Shown in pieces: positions 24,105-34,514 of a stretch of DNA of 64,000 nt. Below the pieces are notes generated by a model. That model did not search any database. It worked only from the letters and a program-made list of their open reading frames with translations, and was not told where the DNA came from. Each line of letters starts with the position of its first letter. Position 1 is the first letter of the stretch. The position numbers were made by a program, and so were the translations under genes. This DNA is from Notamacropus eugenii (Eukaryota; Chordata; Mammalia; Diprotodontia; Macropodidae). The stretch spans positions 55,031,865-55,095,864 of the forward strand of contig NC_092874.1 of NCBI RefSeq assembly GCF_028372415.1. The letters run 5' to 3'.

Positions 24105-25309
24105 ATCCCCCCCACCCCATACACACACTAATACATTTTCCCCTTTCATTCTTACGCCTGTCAGTAGTATCCATAGATATTAGTTAGGCCTATAAACATC
24201 ACTCAGGGACAGCAACATTGCTTGACCCCTACTATGAAGCATCTAAGGATGTAGGATTCTATAAGGGAAAAAAAACAAACAATTCTTCCATCTGGCAAAT
24301 ATTGTAGACATAAACAGAGAACAAAAAACCTACTCCAGCCCTCTGACACAGGTGACGGCAGGTAAATTCCTGGGTGTTCCTTGTCATTCCTAAAACCCCT
24401 GAAGTTTCTCATGTGTAAGTAGTGGGGTGGCTATGCCACCCAGGTTGCCTTTGTACATTATAAAATCACTAAGCACCACGCCTAATTCCTAGAGACATAA
24501 GGAGTGAGAGAATCTCAAGAGAACTACAAAGAATGGGATGTAGTAGAAACAGGACTTAATGAAAACGTGCACTTGTGAATTTTACTTTTGCAAATTAGCA
24601 GATTACATATTCCAGAAACTACTGAAAAGCAGCCCTACTGCCTTTTCCTCTTTCTCCAACAACATATAAAGTTTTACTCACTTCTACCACTTCGTTAATA
24701 TTCAGCTATTTTTTAAAACAAATTTACATTTTAAAAAAATGTTTAGATTACGCCTAAAAAATACTTAACCAAAGTGAAAACTCCTGGGAGCTCTGTTTAT
24801 GCCAAGGAAGCAGTCTATAAGTCAATTCACTGTCAAGCTGCCTCAGAGTTCCTGAATTTAAGCAACACAGTTTCTGAGTATGGTTCATCCTTACTTAGCT
24901 ATGCATGTAAGAAAGAGTCATAAAAATGGTGCATACCTCCTGTGTGTCTGGATTTTCTTTCCAGTCATCACTCATTATCCCAAGTATTATAAAGAAGAGA
25001 TTGTCACAATCTCCAGTCCATGGTCTTGGCACTATGTGACCCCCTTGGGGGTATCACCCATCAAAGAGAAGGGTAAAGACACAAAGAGGTCATCTACTGA
25101 AAAGAATGGTTTCTGACAAGAGGAGATCCCATTTGCAGTCAGATAAAAACATCAGGAGCAAAGAATAAAATATGGAAGAAAATGAAAGGCAGGCAAAAAA
25201 TATTTTCAAGAGTGAATGTTACATTTGTGCATTGCATTAGAGGAAAAGGAAGGACTACAAAGAACCTGCCTTTTAACCACACTATTCAATGATGATTATG
25301 CCCATGGTG

Positions 25310-25500
25310 ATAATGACAGCTAACATTTAGTAAGTGCTTACTATGTGCCAAGCACAGTGCTGAGCACTTTATAGTTATCATCTCATTTGACCCTCACAGC
25401 AACCCTGGGAGAGAGATGCCATTATTATCCTAATTTTACAGAAGAAAAAACTGATGCAGGAAAAGGTTAAATGACTTACCCAGAGTCACACAGCTAATAA
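25310..25500 (-). repeat. MIR-like SINE, antisense
   Basis: 'agctaacatttagtaagtgc', 'ttactatgtgccaagcacag', 'atctcatttgaccctcacag', 'ccattattatcctaatttta' and 'ttacccagagtcacacagct' are textbook antisense MIR order. The tRNA head is missing. Confidence 0.85.
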
Positions 25501-25903
25501 GGCTCCTGTGTTTGGTTGGAGGACAAAGAGAACTCTAGAAAATATGGACCAATATGTAAATAATAACTAGGAGCACAGTAAGACCAGGGAGTTGTAATAA
25601 TGTGACCAGCTAGTTTTATTTTTCCAGGGGTCAAAAAGATCAGATCCAATATGAAAGACTTACACATCCCCAGCATGCAAATACATACTTAATCAATACT
25701 TTAAGTTGAACTGTTTGTTGAACTGAATTGAAAGCAAATGAGAAATAGAAATGCACTCAGCACAAGTTATTTCAGGCCAGATGAAAGGATAAGGCCTAAT
25801 GTTGCAAACTGCCTTGCTGTCTGTGGGCTCCAAGACTGTGTCTTCAGATTTTGTGGACATGCTTCAAAAGCAGAGAAAGAGTTTGTGACCTCGATCTTGG
25901 GCT

Positions 25904-25957
25904 ACTGATGCTTTACCATAATGTAGGTTTACTGATGCTTTACCATAATGTAGGTTT
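25904..25957. repeat. Perfect 27-bp tandem duplication
   Basis: The 27-bp unit beginning 'actgatgctttaccataatg' occurs twice back to back (25904-25930 and 25931-25957) with no mismatch, so the duplication is recent. Confidence 0.95.
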
Positions 25958-26379
25958 TTCAAAAGCACCAAGACTTCCCTTAGTCAAATGAGCTTGTTAG
26001 GAACATCACAAGCAAGGCCTTGGATCATTTGAAAATTTCCATGTATAGCCTAATACACAACCTTGAGATTTAAAAAGGAAACATGAGTCTGTGCAGCTGT
26101 GAATTTAAGAAACTACATATAGTATGGCCTCATCCCCAAGAACAGAGATTGCTTTCTGACCAAATAATCAATGTCTCTGAAGTATTTTTTTTTACAAAGA
26201 AGAAATATAGCTGTATTGATCACATTTTGGAGATAAAAATGAAGCAAGTTATACAGCTGCTTTGAATGCATAATTAATGAATAGAGTGCTGTAGTATGTT
26301 CCTGTAAACTTTTTGTGACATTCAGAAATAATATATTGCTAATGTCTCAGCTAGCAGAAATGGACCTGAACCTGCCAGT

Positions 26380-26500
26380 TGAGGAGGAATAAAGAAGCCT
26401 GGGTTCAAGATCTTCCTCTGACATATACTGACTGGGTGGCCCTGGGGAAAGTAGCTTAATCCCTCAATGTCGCCCAACAACTCTGGAAAATTGTTAAATG
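26380..26500 (+). repeat. MIR-like SINE fragment
   Basis: 'agcctgggttcaagatcttc' and 'gactgggtggccctggggaa' followed by 'gtagcttaatccctcaatgt' match the middle of the MIR/SINE heads. It is diverged. Confidence 0.55.
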
Positions 26501-28004
26501 ATGAACAGTTATTGATCAACATTGAAATATTAGCTGTGGTAACAGAAATTCCTTATGCCAATGAAATCATGTCTAAACCAAAACTTATTAGCACAATGCC
26601 TATCACATAGTAGGTGCTTACTAAATGTTTATGGATTAGATAACTAACTAAAGGAACTCTAATCAAAAGAAATAGAGTTCTTTCTAATTTTCTTACTGTG
26701 AGTATTCCCTGCACTAAGACAGATTAAAACCCGTCTGATTTCCTACACTGTATTTTGAGTTGCTATGACTGGGGATAAAGGTGGGGAGAAAGTGGGGAGT
26801 CAAGATGGAATGAGAGGTCACTTTTGCTTAAGTCACCAAACATACCTCCTCGAGGTGATGAATCTATCTGGACTCACCAAGGCTGGTCTTTGAACAGACA
26901 TCGAGTCCATCCAAGAGACTATATCAGAAGTCTTTTTATACTTTATAATACCTGCTATACTTTATGCTCCATTAGCCCTAGCCTTCAAAATCACCCCCAT
27001 GCTACTTAAGCATACCAAATACTATAGGATCTAACACTTTTGAAGGTATGGTCAATTCTTTCAGGCAAGTTGGACATCATTTAGCCCATCTGAGTAATAG
27101 CATAAATATATAAAATAGTACTCTGAAAAAATTAATGAGGTATTTTCATTATATAGTAACTACATTTCTCTAAGTCTTAATAACTATATTCATTTAATTA
27201 TATTCACAGAAATTCATTAGTGGAACAAACTACAAAACAATTAGATTCTGTTCATATTTTTAGTTATAAAAGTGTTCATTTTTACAATCTATGATTATTA
27301 CATTAATCATATGGACTTCGAAAAAGGAATTCAGGAATACGAATTTCATTGTTAAATGGAAAGGAAGTTGGTAAAAAAACAAAACAAAACAAAACTTCTG
27401 TAGGATTATGAGCATTATGTACGAGCCAGTCAAAACTTATGGCTACATTCTTACCACAAAAGAGGTACCACTAAAGTTATTTTTTTAAATGCAGTATCCT
27501 GGGCATTAGAAACACCAGCACACAGCTTTACTAAATTGATAGACTGCTCTCCCAGAAACAATGCAAACACCAAAATGGAAGGAACACTTTAACTTCCTGT
27601 TTCCAAGAAAGGGCTGCCTAAGACCACTGGGCATTTTCAATTTGGACTGACTCTGTATGGATTGTGTATCAGACTGTCTCCTTCTGTTTAAATGTAAGTT
27701 CCTTGAGGACAGGGGCTGTTTTCACTTTTTCCTTGTACCCCCTGCACCTAGAGATTAACTACGCTCATCGGATTCCAGTTCCCACTAGTTTCCAACACAG
27801 CAGTTAATGTGAGCTCAAATAAGAGACAATGCTAGCTACCAGGAAATGTCAATGGTATATGGACAGAAGTCACTGAAAAAACTTGTTTTACTCTTCTAGG
27901 TTAATGGTTTTCAAGTGACTTCAAAGATACCATTGGGTGGTTTCTTACAATAATCACATTTATAAGAAGCATCATCTATACAGACTTCACAGAACACATC
28001 CCCT

Positions 28005-28170
28005 GCGACCTCAAGGCCGCGTGTGACCCTCTAGGTCCTCAAGTGTAGCCCTTTGACTGAATCTAAAAATGTAATCATCTGTTCTGTGAAGTTTAGATTC
28101 AGTCAAAGGGCCTCACTTGAGGACCTAGAGGGCTACATGTGGTCTCAAAGTCACAGGTTCTCCACCCAGG
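28005..28170. mobile_element. Foldback hAT-like MITE
   Basis: Two arms are inverted copies: 28021-28068 (tgtgaccctctaggtcctca, tttgactgaatcta) and 28092-28142 (tagattcagtcaaaggg, tgaggacctagagggctaca), with a loop of about 25 bp. The outer right end 'tcacaggttctccaccc' resembles hAT/Charlie termini. No coding capacity is present. The family assignment is by resemblance. Confidence 0.65.
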
Positions 28171-29299
28171 ATACTTTTGTTTCTGACATGCAATAATAAT
28201 TTATGTTAATAAAGCCTGACCATTTTGTTGGTCAATGACACTCAGTGAGTTAGGGGGAAAAAATACTGATGAGGGAGAAAAGCCATGAAGGCCAGACCAT
28301 GGTAATCTATTATCCCATGAGATAATTTTGGAAAACATCATTGAATTCGGTAGTTTAAAAAAAAACACCCAAAAACAACTAGCTGGTGGCTAAGTACAGA
28401 TATAGGCACCAAGAAAGAGATTTGTTGGTATAGACATATATCCATTTACATAGATATACATATACTTTTTCTGGATAAATAAGTTAAACATAATTCTCAA
28501 TAAAATAAGAATATATAAATATATGTTTTTGGATTTCTAGCAATATCTCACACTTTTATAGAATCTAAATGTTTATAAAGCATTCTCAAATGGAGAGCAT
28601 TTTTCATTTCCCCCTTATAAACATATGCTTTTATCAACTCACTTTTAAGAAATAATGAACCTCTAGAACATTGTGATCATAAGTAATGATCTTTGAAATC
28701 TTTCCAGTTCTAACAATTTATGAATCTATGAACTTCAAAAGATTAAGAAGTGCTGCTCTAACATAGTTATTGGGAAAAAAAGCATTGGGGAGGGAGAGAT
28801 GAGTGTCAACTGGAAGGGATCCTCAGAAATTCAAAAGTCCCAATCCCATTTTACAAAGGAGCAAACTTCCCTTCTCTGACAGAAAAAACAGGGACTTGGA
28901 ACTGTGCTTTCAAAGATATAGGGAAGTCCCAGAGGAGAAAATTCCCTCTACTGATATGGATGCACACTTTTTCTTCAATTTACTGTCTTGGAGTCCCTTC
29001 CTTTTAGATTTATGCTACATTTTAAAGAGAGTTACCTAAAGTTGACTACTACCGGACATTCCTATTAATGGTTAAAATGAAACTGTCTGAATAGTAAGGA
29101 AAAGTGGGTCCTTAGTTTCTATAAATCCATATCAATACAGAGGAAAAGTAGTATCTTGAGGTAAATAAGACTACCCTCAATTACAGGTAGCTCATGCAGA
29201 CTTAGTGCTAGTTAATGCATAAAGACTCACCGTTAATAAAAATATTTATTATTGTGGCCCTTTAGAATATCCAACAGGGTACCTAGCAAAGTGCATACA

Positions 29300-29440
29300 G
29301 AACCAGAAGTAGATGGTCTATGAGTTGGGAAGACCTGGGTTCAAAGCCCTCTGCTGTCTGACATACTGACTGTGTGACCCTGGGTAAGTCACTTAACCTC
29401 TTAAGAGGTCCTGGAATCCCTAAAACTCTAAGTCACAGAA
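29300..29440 (+). repeat. MIR-like SINE fragment
   Basis: 'tgagttgggaagacctgggt', 'actgtgtgaccctgggtaag' and 'tcacttaacctcttaagag' mark the central MIR/SINE part. Confidence 0.6.
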
Positions 29441-30122
29441 CAGTCACCATCTTTATTGGTAAAGAAAATTTCTTCACTGGGAGTTCTCTACATCAGTGAA
29501 ATCTTATATCTAGAGGAAGATATTTTATGATTAGTAAACTTTTAAAAGAATTAAAATATGAATAAACAAATTTTATGAAAGCAAACACAATATCTTCTCC
29601 ATGTAAATATCACTTTAATCGTACATCTCTGGAAAAGTTGCTATGACTGTCAAATATACAAAAAAAAAGTTTCCAACACACTATTCTTGATGAGGTATCT
29701 ATTGACTGACCTCATTGGATAAGAAAAAAGTTCAGTATAATTTTGTTTCAACCAGGTCTATGAGACTCTTCAGTTACAAAGACTGCATCAGATAAAAGAG
29801 GGTCTTCTGCATTTCCATGTGAATTATCAGTGCAATTTTTATAAACATATCCAATATTTATGGTATTTAACTCACAACTCCAAATAAATTTTCAGGTGAG
29901 GTATAGCTTCCTAATATTAATGGAAGCATAGTACACTAATTAAAAATTAAACCATTAAAATATTTCCAGATCAACATGTTTTGGGATGACTGCACCTAAA
30001 AATTCCGTCTTCACAAGAGATCTACCTTTTTAGGAAGCTGGAGGATGGGCATCCTCCTTGGGATGCGCAAATCAGAGAGCTGCAAATCTAGCCAGCAGGC
30101 GGAGGTGGGAAGGGATGGTGGT

Positions 30123-30172
30123 TTTGGTTTTTTTGTTGGGTTTTTGTTTTGTTTGGTTTTTTTTTTTTTGCC
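30123..30172. repeat. G/T-rich low-complexity tract
   Basis: Runs of T separated by G or GG, ending in a stretch of T. It lies about 340 bp downstream of ADAM22 exon 2 in its intron. Confidence 0.85.
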
Positions 30173-30509
30173 TCCTTAATCCAATTTGTTAGATTGTTAC
30201 GGAGAAGGTTACTAAGTATCAGTCTTCTCTTCTCTTCTCTTCTGGAGTACAAACTCGTCCTGCTTGGTCCCATTACCACACTGTTCTCACTCACCAGTAC
30301 CCATACCTTCATTTTCTCTGCTCTGGCCAAGTCAGTGCCCAAGCCCGGGGTATCCTGCGGGAACTTGGGCTTGAGCTGAGCCAAGCCCTGCCCTGCCGCC
30401 CTGCCTGCAGCGGGCACCCCCCATGACTGGCATCTGGATGGATGGAGGCCCCCGATAGGGGCTGCAGCTCCCCCCAGCCCCAACACACACACACACACCC
30501 TCCGCTCAC

Positions 30510-30682
30510 CTGCCCGTCGCCGGGGCCGCCGCCGGGGCCGCCGCGGATGCGGGTGGTGAGCGCGTCATGGCGAGTTTGGTCCTCGCCCCCCGGGCGGTAG
30601 ACGAGCCGCAGGGGCACCGTGTGCTGTCGCTCCAGAAAGCGGTTTTCGTTCCTCCTCTCCAGCTCCGTCCACAAGGCGTCTC
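30510..30682 (-). CDS. ADAM22: ADAM22 exon 2 (start of prodomain)
   Basis: The exon is 173 bp, with acceptor AG at 30684-30683 and donor GTGAG at 30509. It joins exon 1 in phase 1 (split glycine codon) and ends in phase 0 after a glutamine codon. It encodes ...[19 protein letters not shown], then [28 protein letters not shown]... and ends GDGQ. This closely tracks the human ADAM22 N-terminus as I recall it ([42 protein letters not shown]). ADAM22 is a type I membrane ADAM without metalloprotease activity. It binds secreted LGI1 and anchors to PSD-95 at synapses. The segment is the first part of the prodomain. The Gly/Pro-rich end (GGPGGGPG) carries a 12-bp tandem duplication (30519-30542) and is about four residues longer than human. 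Confidence 0.93.
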
Positions 30683-30996
30683 CTCCGGGGTGGGAGAGGA
30701 CAGGAGACGACCGTCATCACCCCGGCCCCTCGGTCGGGCCCTCCCCTCCCAGCCCCCTCCGGGGAGAGACCCCGGCCCACGAGCCCTCGGGCTCCCCCGA
30801 AGCCCGGGCACCCCCGCCCGCACAGGCTCCCGCAGCACGCGGCCACACCGACGCGCGCGCCCCGATCCCCCCGCTTCACCCCTCTGCACCCGCAGGAAAA
30901 CAACTGCTCGCGGACATCCGGGGAACGGGGTTCCCCCGCAAGGTGCCGGGGCGCTGGTGGCCTGTGTGCCGTGGGGCAGGACCGTGGGCAACTTAC
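30683..30996 (-). other. ADAM22: ADAM22 intron 1 (314 bp)
   Basis: A short GC-rich intron lies wholly inside the CpG island, with donor GTAAGT at 30996 and acceptor ...CCCGGAG at 30683. I see no other feature in it. It is open in some frames, so reads through it could be mistaken for coding. Confidence 0.85.
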
Positions 30997-31084
30997 CTGG
31001 CAGCCTGCAGAGCGCCGGCGGGAGGATGCCCGCGACGACCAGCAGCAGCCGGGGCAGCAGAGCCGCAGCCTCCGCAGCCCGCAT
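30997..31084 (-). CDS. ADAM22: ADAM22 exon 1 (start codon and signal peptide)
   Basis: The start codon is at 31084-31082 on the minus strand. The 88 coding bases give MRAAEAAALLPRLLLVVAG then ILPPALCRLP plus a split glycine codon: a typical signal peptide with an Arg near the N-terminus, a Leu/Val-rich core and a small-residue cleavage region. Human ADAM22 begins similarly (MQAAVAVSVPFLLLCVLG, TCPPARCGQAG, from memory). The donor CCAG|GTAAGT is strong. The context GCC-ATG has a purine at -3. The frame stays open for 218 codons upstream with no stop, but the homology and signal peptide fix this ATG as the start. Confidence 0.92.
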
Positions 31085-33109
31085 GGCGCTCTGCCCTTCA
31101 GCCTGCCCCCGCCGGACGGAGCTCAGGGAGCGATGCTCATGGTGGAGGCGCGGGCACGGCCGCCGGCGGGCGCTCCCTCCGCTCCGCTGCGCTCTGCCCT
31201 CCTCCGCGGTGGCAGGCGGCCGCTCCGTCCGCCCCAAGCCCCGGGCACTGCCGCCTGCCGAGGGGGGCCGAGCGAGGGGCAGCCGCCTCAGAGCCTCACA
31301 GGGCTGTCGCGGGCTCCGGCGGGGAGCAGCGGCGTCTGCTGCATTGGGCAGGTTTGTGCGGGAGCCCGAGCCAACGCAAGCGCCTCCCACCCCTTCGCCG
31401 AGCTCAGCCTCGTCCTGGTTAGGACGGCTCGGCGGGGAGGCTGAGCCGGTGCCCTGCGGAATCGCCCACCTCGGCTCGGGAGGGGGAGCCGCCGGAGCAG
31501 GGAGAGCTGGGAAATGTAGTTCCGAGTTCCGCTGATCTGTGGTCTCCGCTGCCAGCCCCCGGGACAGCGACCGCAGCGGTGACTGCAGGGGCACCGGGAC
31601 AGCCGTCCCCACCAGCCTCACTGACCAGGACGGGGCCAAAAGGTCGTCTTCCAAAAGTTCACAGACAGCTCTAGACGGTATTGTGATTGCAAGGAAGAAA
31701 TGCCTTGATTTTCCAAAAGGGGAAGTCTGCAAAACCATAGGCCAATAAGATAAGATAAGATCCCTGGCAAAGTTCTAGAGCAGAGCATCGGGAGCACTTA
31801 GGGATGGAAGCCGGGAAAACCTAATCTAAAGACTGCAGGGATACATTTTTTAAAAAAGTTCTTTCCTGCATTGTATTTATTTCTATTTGGATTTTATCTT
31901 TCCCCCAAGCGTCCCCTCTTCATTAGACTGGAAGGTCCCTGAGGTCAGGGGTATGTCTTACTTCTCTTTTTATCTCCTCTAGTCTGGCACAGTACATTGT
32001 AAGGAATGGTTGCTCCATGCCTGTTGGTAAAGTCATTCATTCTATTTTTCTTTTTTTGGTGGAGTTTACATTGGTAGACCAGTAAGCTTCCACAGAAATA
32101 GTTATACCTTTACTACAAGGAATCATTTCCAAAAGTCTCTAATGATTTCCTTAAGGGGATGATGAAATATTAGTTGGGTGATAGTATAATTGTGTTGATA
32201 TATTAAGTGGGCTGACCAGTTGACCTAAAACAATTTTAAATAAAGGATTAATGCCATCCCAGAGAGGATTCTCTTGTTGGAGTGCTACCCTCTGAAGAGT
32301 TCTACCAATAATTTAAATAGCATAGAGGGCAATACTTGTCAAAGTTACAGATGACTCAGAGCTGGGGGGTATAGCTTAAAAATACTTTGGTTAAAACATC
32401 TAATTTTGTATCCTCTGAGAGAATGTAAGTTCCTTGAAGGCAGGAGTTGTTTCACTTTTGTCCTGGTATCCCAAATACCAGTACACAGTATATGCTTAAA
32501 TAGGAGCACCAGAATTAAAGAATACCCAGAAAGACCAAGCAAATTTTTACATCAATTGATCTTCCTGGTCCTTTTGGTAGTTAATGAATTAATAAGTGAT
32601 TAATTAAATACTTTAAATGCATGAATAAGTGCTTGTTTGTGGATTAAATTGATGCTAAAATCAGTATTCAAAAAGATCTTGGCAGTCAAAGACCTAACAA
32701 GATGAAGTCTAAATCCCATAAATGTGAAGCCCCATACTTAGGTTAAAAAGAAAAAAAAAATCAGGTTTGAAATCAGGAAAGATTTGGATAAAATATAGAA
32801 TTTATTTCTCTCCTTCCCCTGGGCAGAGTTCTAGCCCTTTTAATAAAAAAGTTTTTCAGAAGAAGAAAGAGGGTAAAAAAAAAAAAAAAGCAGTCAAGTA
32901 ACACTAACCAAGCGTGACCCAAGGGAGGGATATGCATTTTCTTCTCTTCAGGGCCAAACTATATCATCATAAGGCATAATGTTACTCTTGGTAACAATGT
33001 AACTGTAATGGGATTTTTTTCAGTATTGCTTCAAGGGCTGCATAGGAAACACTGAAGGGCTACCAATTCTATATATTTCTGATTTCTTTTCCTTTAAAGA
33101 ATATTTAAT

Positions 33110-33430
33110 GAAGAGTAAAATGGGTAGAACCAAGAGAACACTGTATAGAGTAACAGCAACGGTGAACAACTAAGTTATTCTGAGTATTATAAATACATCA
33201 ACTACAAATGACTTATAAAGGAAGATGCTATCTACTTCTAGAGAAATAATTAATAAATAGTATATATAATATGGTTTCACATATATATTATATATAAATT
33301 TTCAAACATACATACACATATTCATATACATACATATATCCATATTCATCCATACACACACACATACACATATATGAATGGTGGTCTTTCCTAGTGGGGA
33401 GGGGAGAAGGGAGACAGTTCAGAACTTAAA
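33110..33430 (+). repeat. Unclassified interspersed repeat copy
   Basis: 'gtagaaccaagagaacactg', 'agagtaacagcaacggtgaa' and 'gaagatgctatctacttcta' followed by 'gagaaataat' resemble the pieces at 14010-14140 and 15370-15500. A TA/CATA microsatellite (33255-33380) sits inside it. Confidence 0.45.
33255..33380. repeat. TATA/CATA microsatellite
   Basis: Alternating TA and CATA units with CA runs. Confidence 0.85.
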
Positions 33431-34234
33431 ATGTAATTAAAAATTCATTAATCTAAATTTTTAAAAAAGAATATTTGAGAGGTAAAAAATTACTATTGTG
33501 AATTTCCTGTCTGTTATCCCAAATTTAGAAAGGATCACTGTAACCTATTTGCCTCTTTAACTTCATGATTATCTCTTGCCCATAATTTATATTACACAAT
33601 GCCATCCCATTTATTCTCCCCTGGCTGGGAACATCTGTCTGGGTTAGATAAAAAAAGAAATGCAGCTAATGATTGCCAACATACTGATGAACATTTAATC
33701 CAAAACATCTCACTCTGTCTTTGCATACATATTGACAAAGTGCTTGTTAAAAATATTTCCTTTTGGGATATTTACATAGAATTATTTCTGCATCACTTAG
33801 TAAAAGACATTTAGAATCTACACATACACAAATAGCTAAGTGAAGAGGTGTTTTCTAATTTCTAATTGGGAAAATGCCTTCATGAGCTTTCAAATAAGCA
33901 TTCTATCAGCACAGATGTGACAAAACTGGATTTCTAAATAAATTTTATTTAGTGTTAAACTGAATGGCACACACTCTTAAATCTAGTCCTGTGTGTAAGA
34001 CAATGCTAAAAAATGACAGTGATTCATATTCTCTACATCTCTACATCACAAATTTTGAGAAAAACAGGCATATATTCCTTTGTTTCTCTCTTGAAAGATT
34101 ATTGAAGTTTCCATCTGTAGTAGGCATCACTCTGAAGGCTTGTGTACAGAGAATAGAAGAGGTATAGACTCTTCTGTTTCCTGCAGCTAAGATGATAGAT
34201 AGATGGCAGATAGAAAAATAGATGGATAGAGAGA

Positions 34235-34440
34235 TGACAGAGATAGTGCATTTATTAAACACTCACTGTATCAAGCAAATGAGTCAATGCAAGACAGTCT
34301 TTGCACCTAAGGAGGTTACATTCTAATGGGGGAAGACAATACATAAAAAGGAGCTGGAAGGGGGTGAGGCAGGGGACACATGGGGATCCATCAGGCCAAG
34401 GCATAGATCTAGGCAAGCCAAGGTGAAAGCTCACCAATCA
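34235..34440. repeat. Same repeat family as 6361-6560
   Basis: 'tgcatttattaaacactcac', 'aggaggttacattctaatgg', 'gggaagacaatacataaaaa' and 'ggagctggaagggggtgagg' share block order with 6361-6560 and 55030-55200. Confidence 0.6.
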
Positions 34441-34514
34441 GGGCCCGGCTTGTTTCTTGGAGCTGGAGTGAGGAGATAGAGAGGACAGCTTAAGAAAATC
34501 CTAATCACTCTCCA

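Larger units (their letters stand above)
1..30509 (-). other. ADAM22: ADAM22 intron 2 (part), repeat-filled
   Basis: Everything left of the exon 2 splice donor (GT at 30509-30508, minus strand) should be intron 2 of ADAM22, because transcription runs toward lower coordinates. I looked for the next expected coding block (the prodomain stretch beginning like LTHVDQASFQVDAFG in human, recalled from memory) and did not see it. The intron is therefore at least 30 kb here and runs off the left edge. Its content is SINE, L1, HAL1, L2, DNA-transposon and microsatellite sequence listed separately. Stretches between those entries (for example 6600-7280, 12780-13980, 19000-20640, 24120-25290, 26500-27690, 28200-29290, 29450-30100) show no gene and no repeat I can name with confidence. 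Confidence 0.8.
30480..31640. promoter_or_regulatory. ADAM22: CpG island at the ADAM22 promoter
   Basis: This 1.1 kb is dense in CpG and GC-rich while both flanks are AT-rich. It spans ADAM22 exons 1 and 2, the short intron between them and about 550 bp upstream of the start codon. No TATA box is evident at a fixed distance, as expected for a CpG-island promoter. The transcription start cannot be set from sequence. The high GC removes stop codons on both strands and creates several long spurious frames. Confidence 0.85.
31641..34230. other. Intergenic region upstream of ADAM22
   Basis: AT-rich sequence between the ADAM22 CpG island and the L2 block. It contains L2/SINE tail fragments ('aagttccttgaaggcaggag' near 32428, similar near 31930), a copy of the unclassified repeat at 33110-33430 and AT/CA microsatellites. 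No gene was seen. Confidence 0.7.

Noticed and set aside
30088-30498. Minus-strand 136-codon frame just past ADAM22 exon 2
   Set aside because: It reads through the exon 2 splice donor into intron and low-complexity T/G sequence; homology ends exactly at the donor.
1-30509. Further ADAM22 exons
   Set aside because: No stretch matching the next prodomain exon was seen on the minus strand; the intron is simply large.
30567-31535. Long plus-strand open frames (up to 322 codons) over the ADAM22 CpG island
   Set aside because: They are low-complexity Arg/Ala/Pro/Gly translations caused by high GC, lie antisense to well supported ADAM22 exons, and match no family I know.
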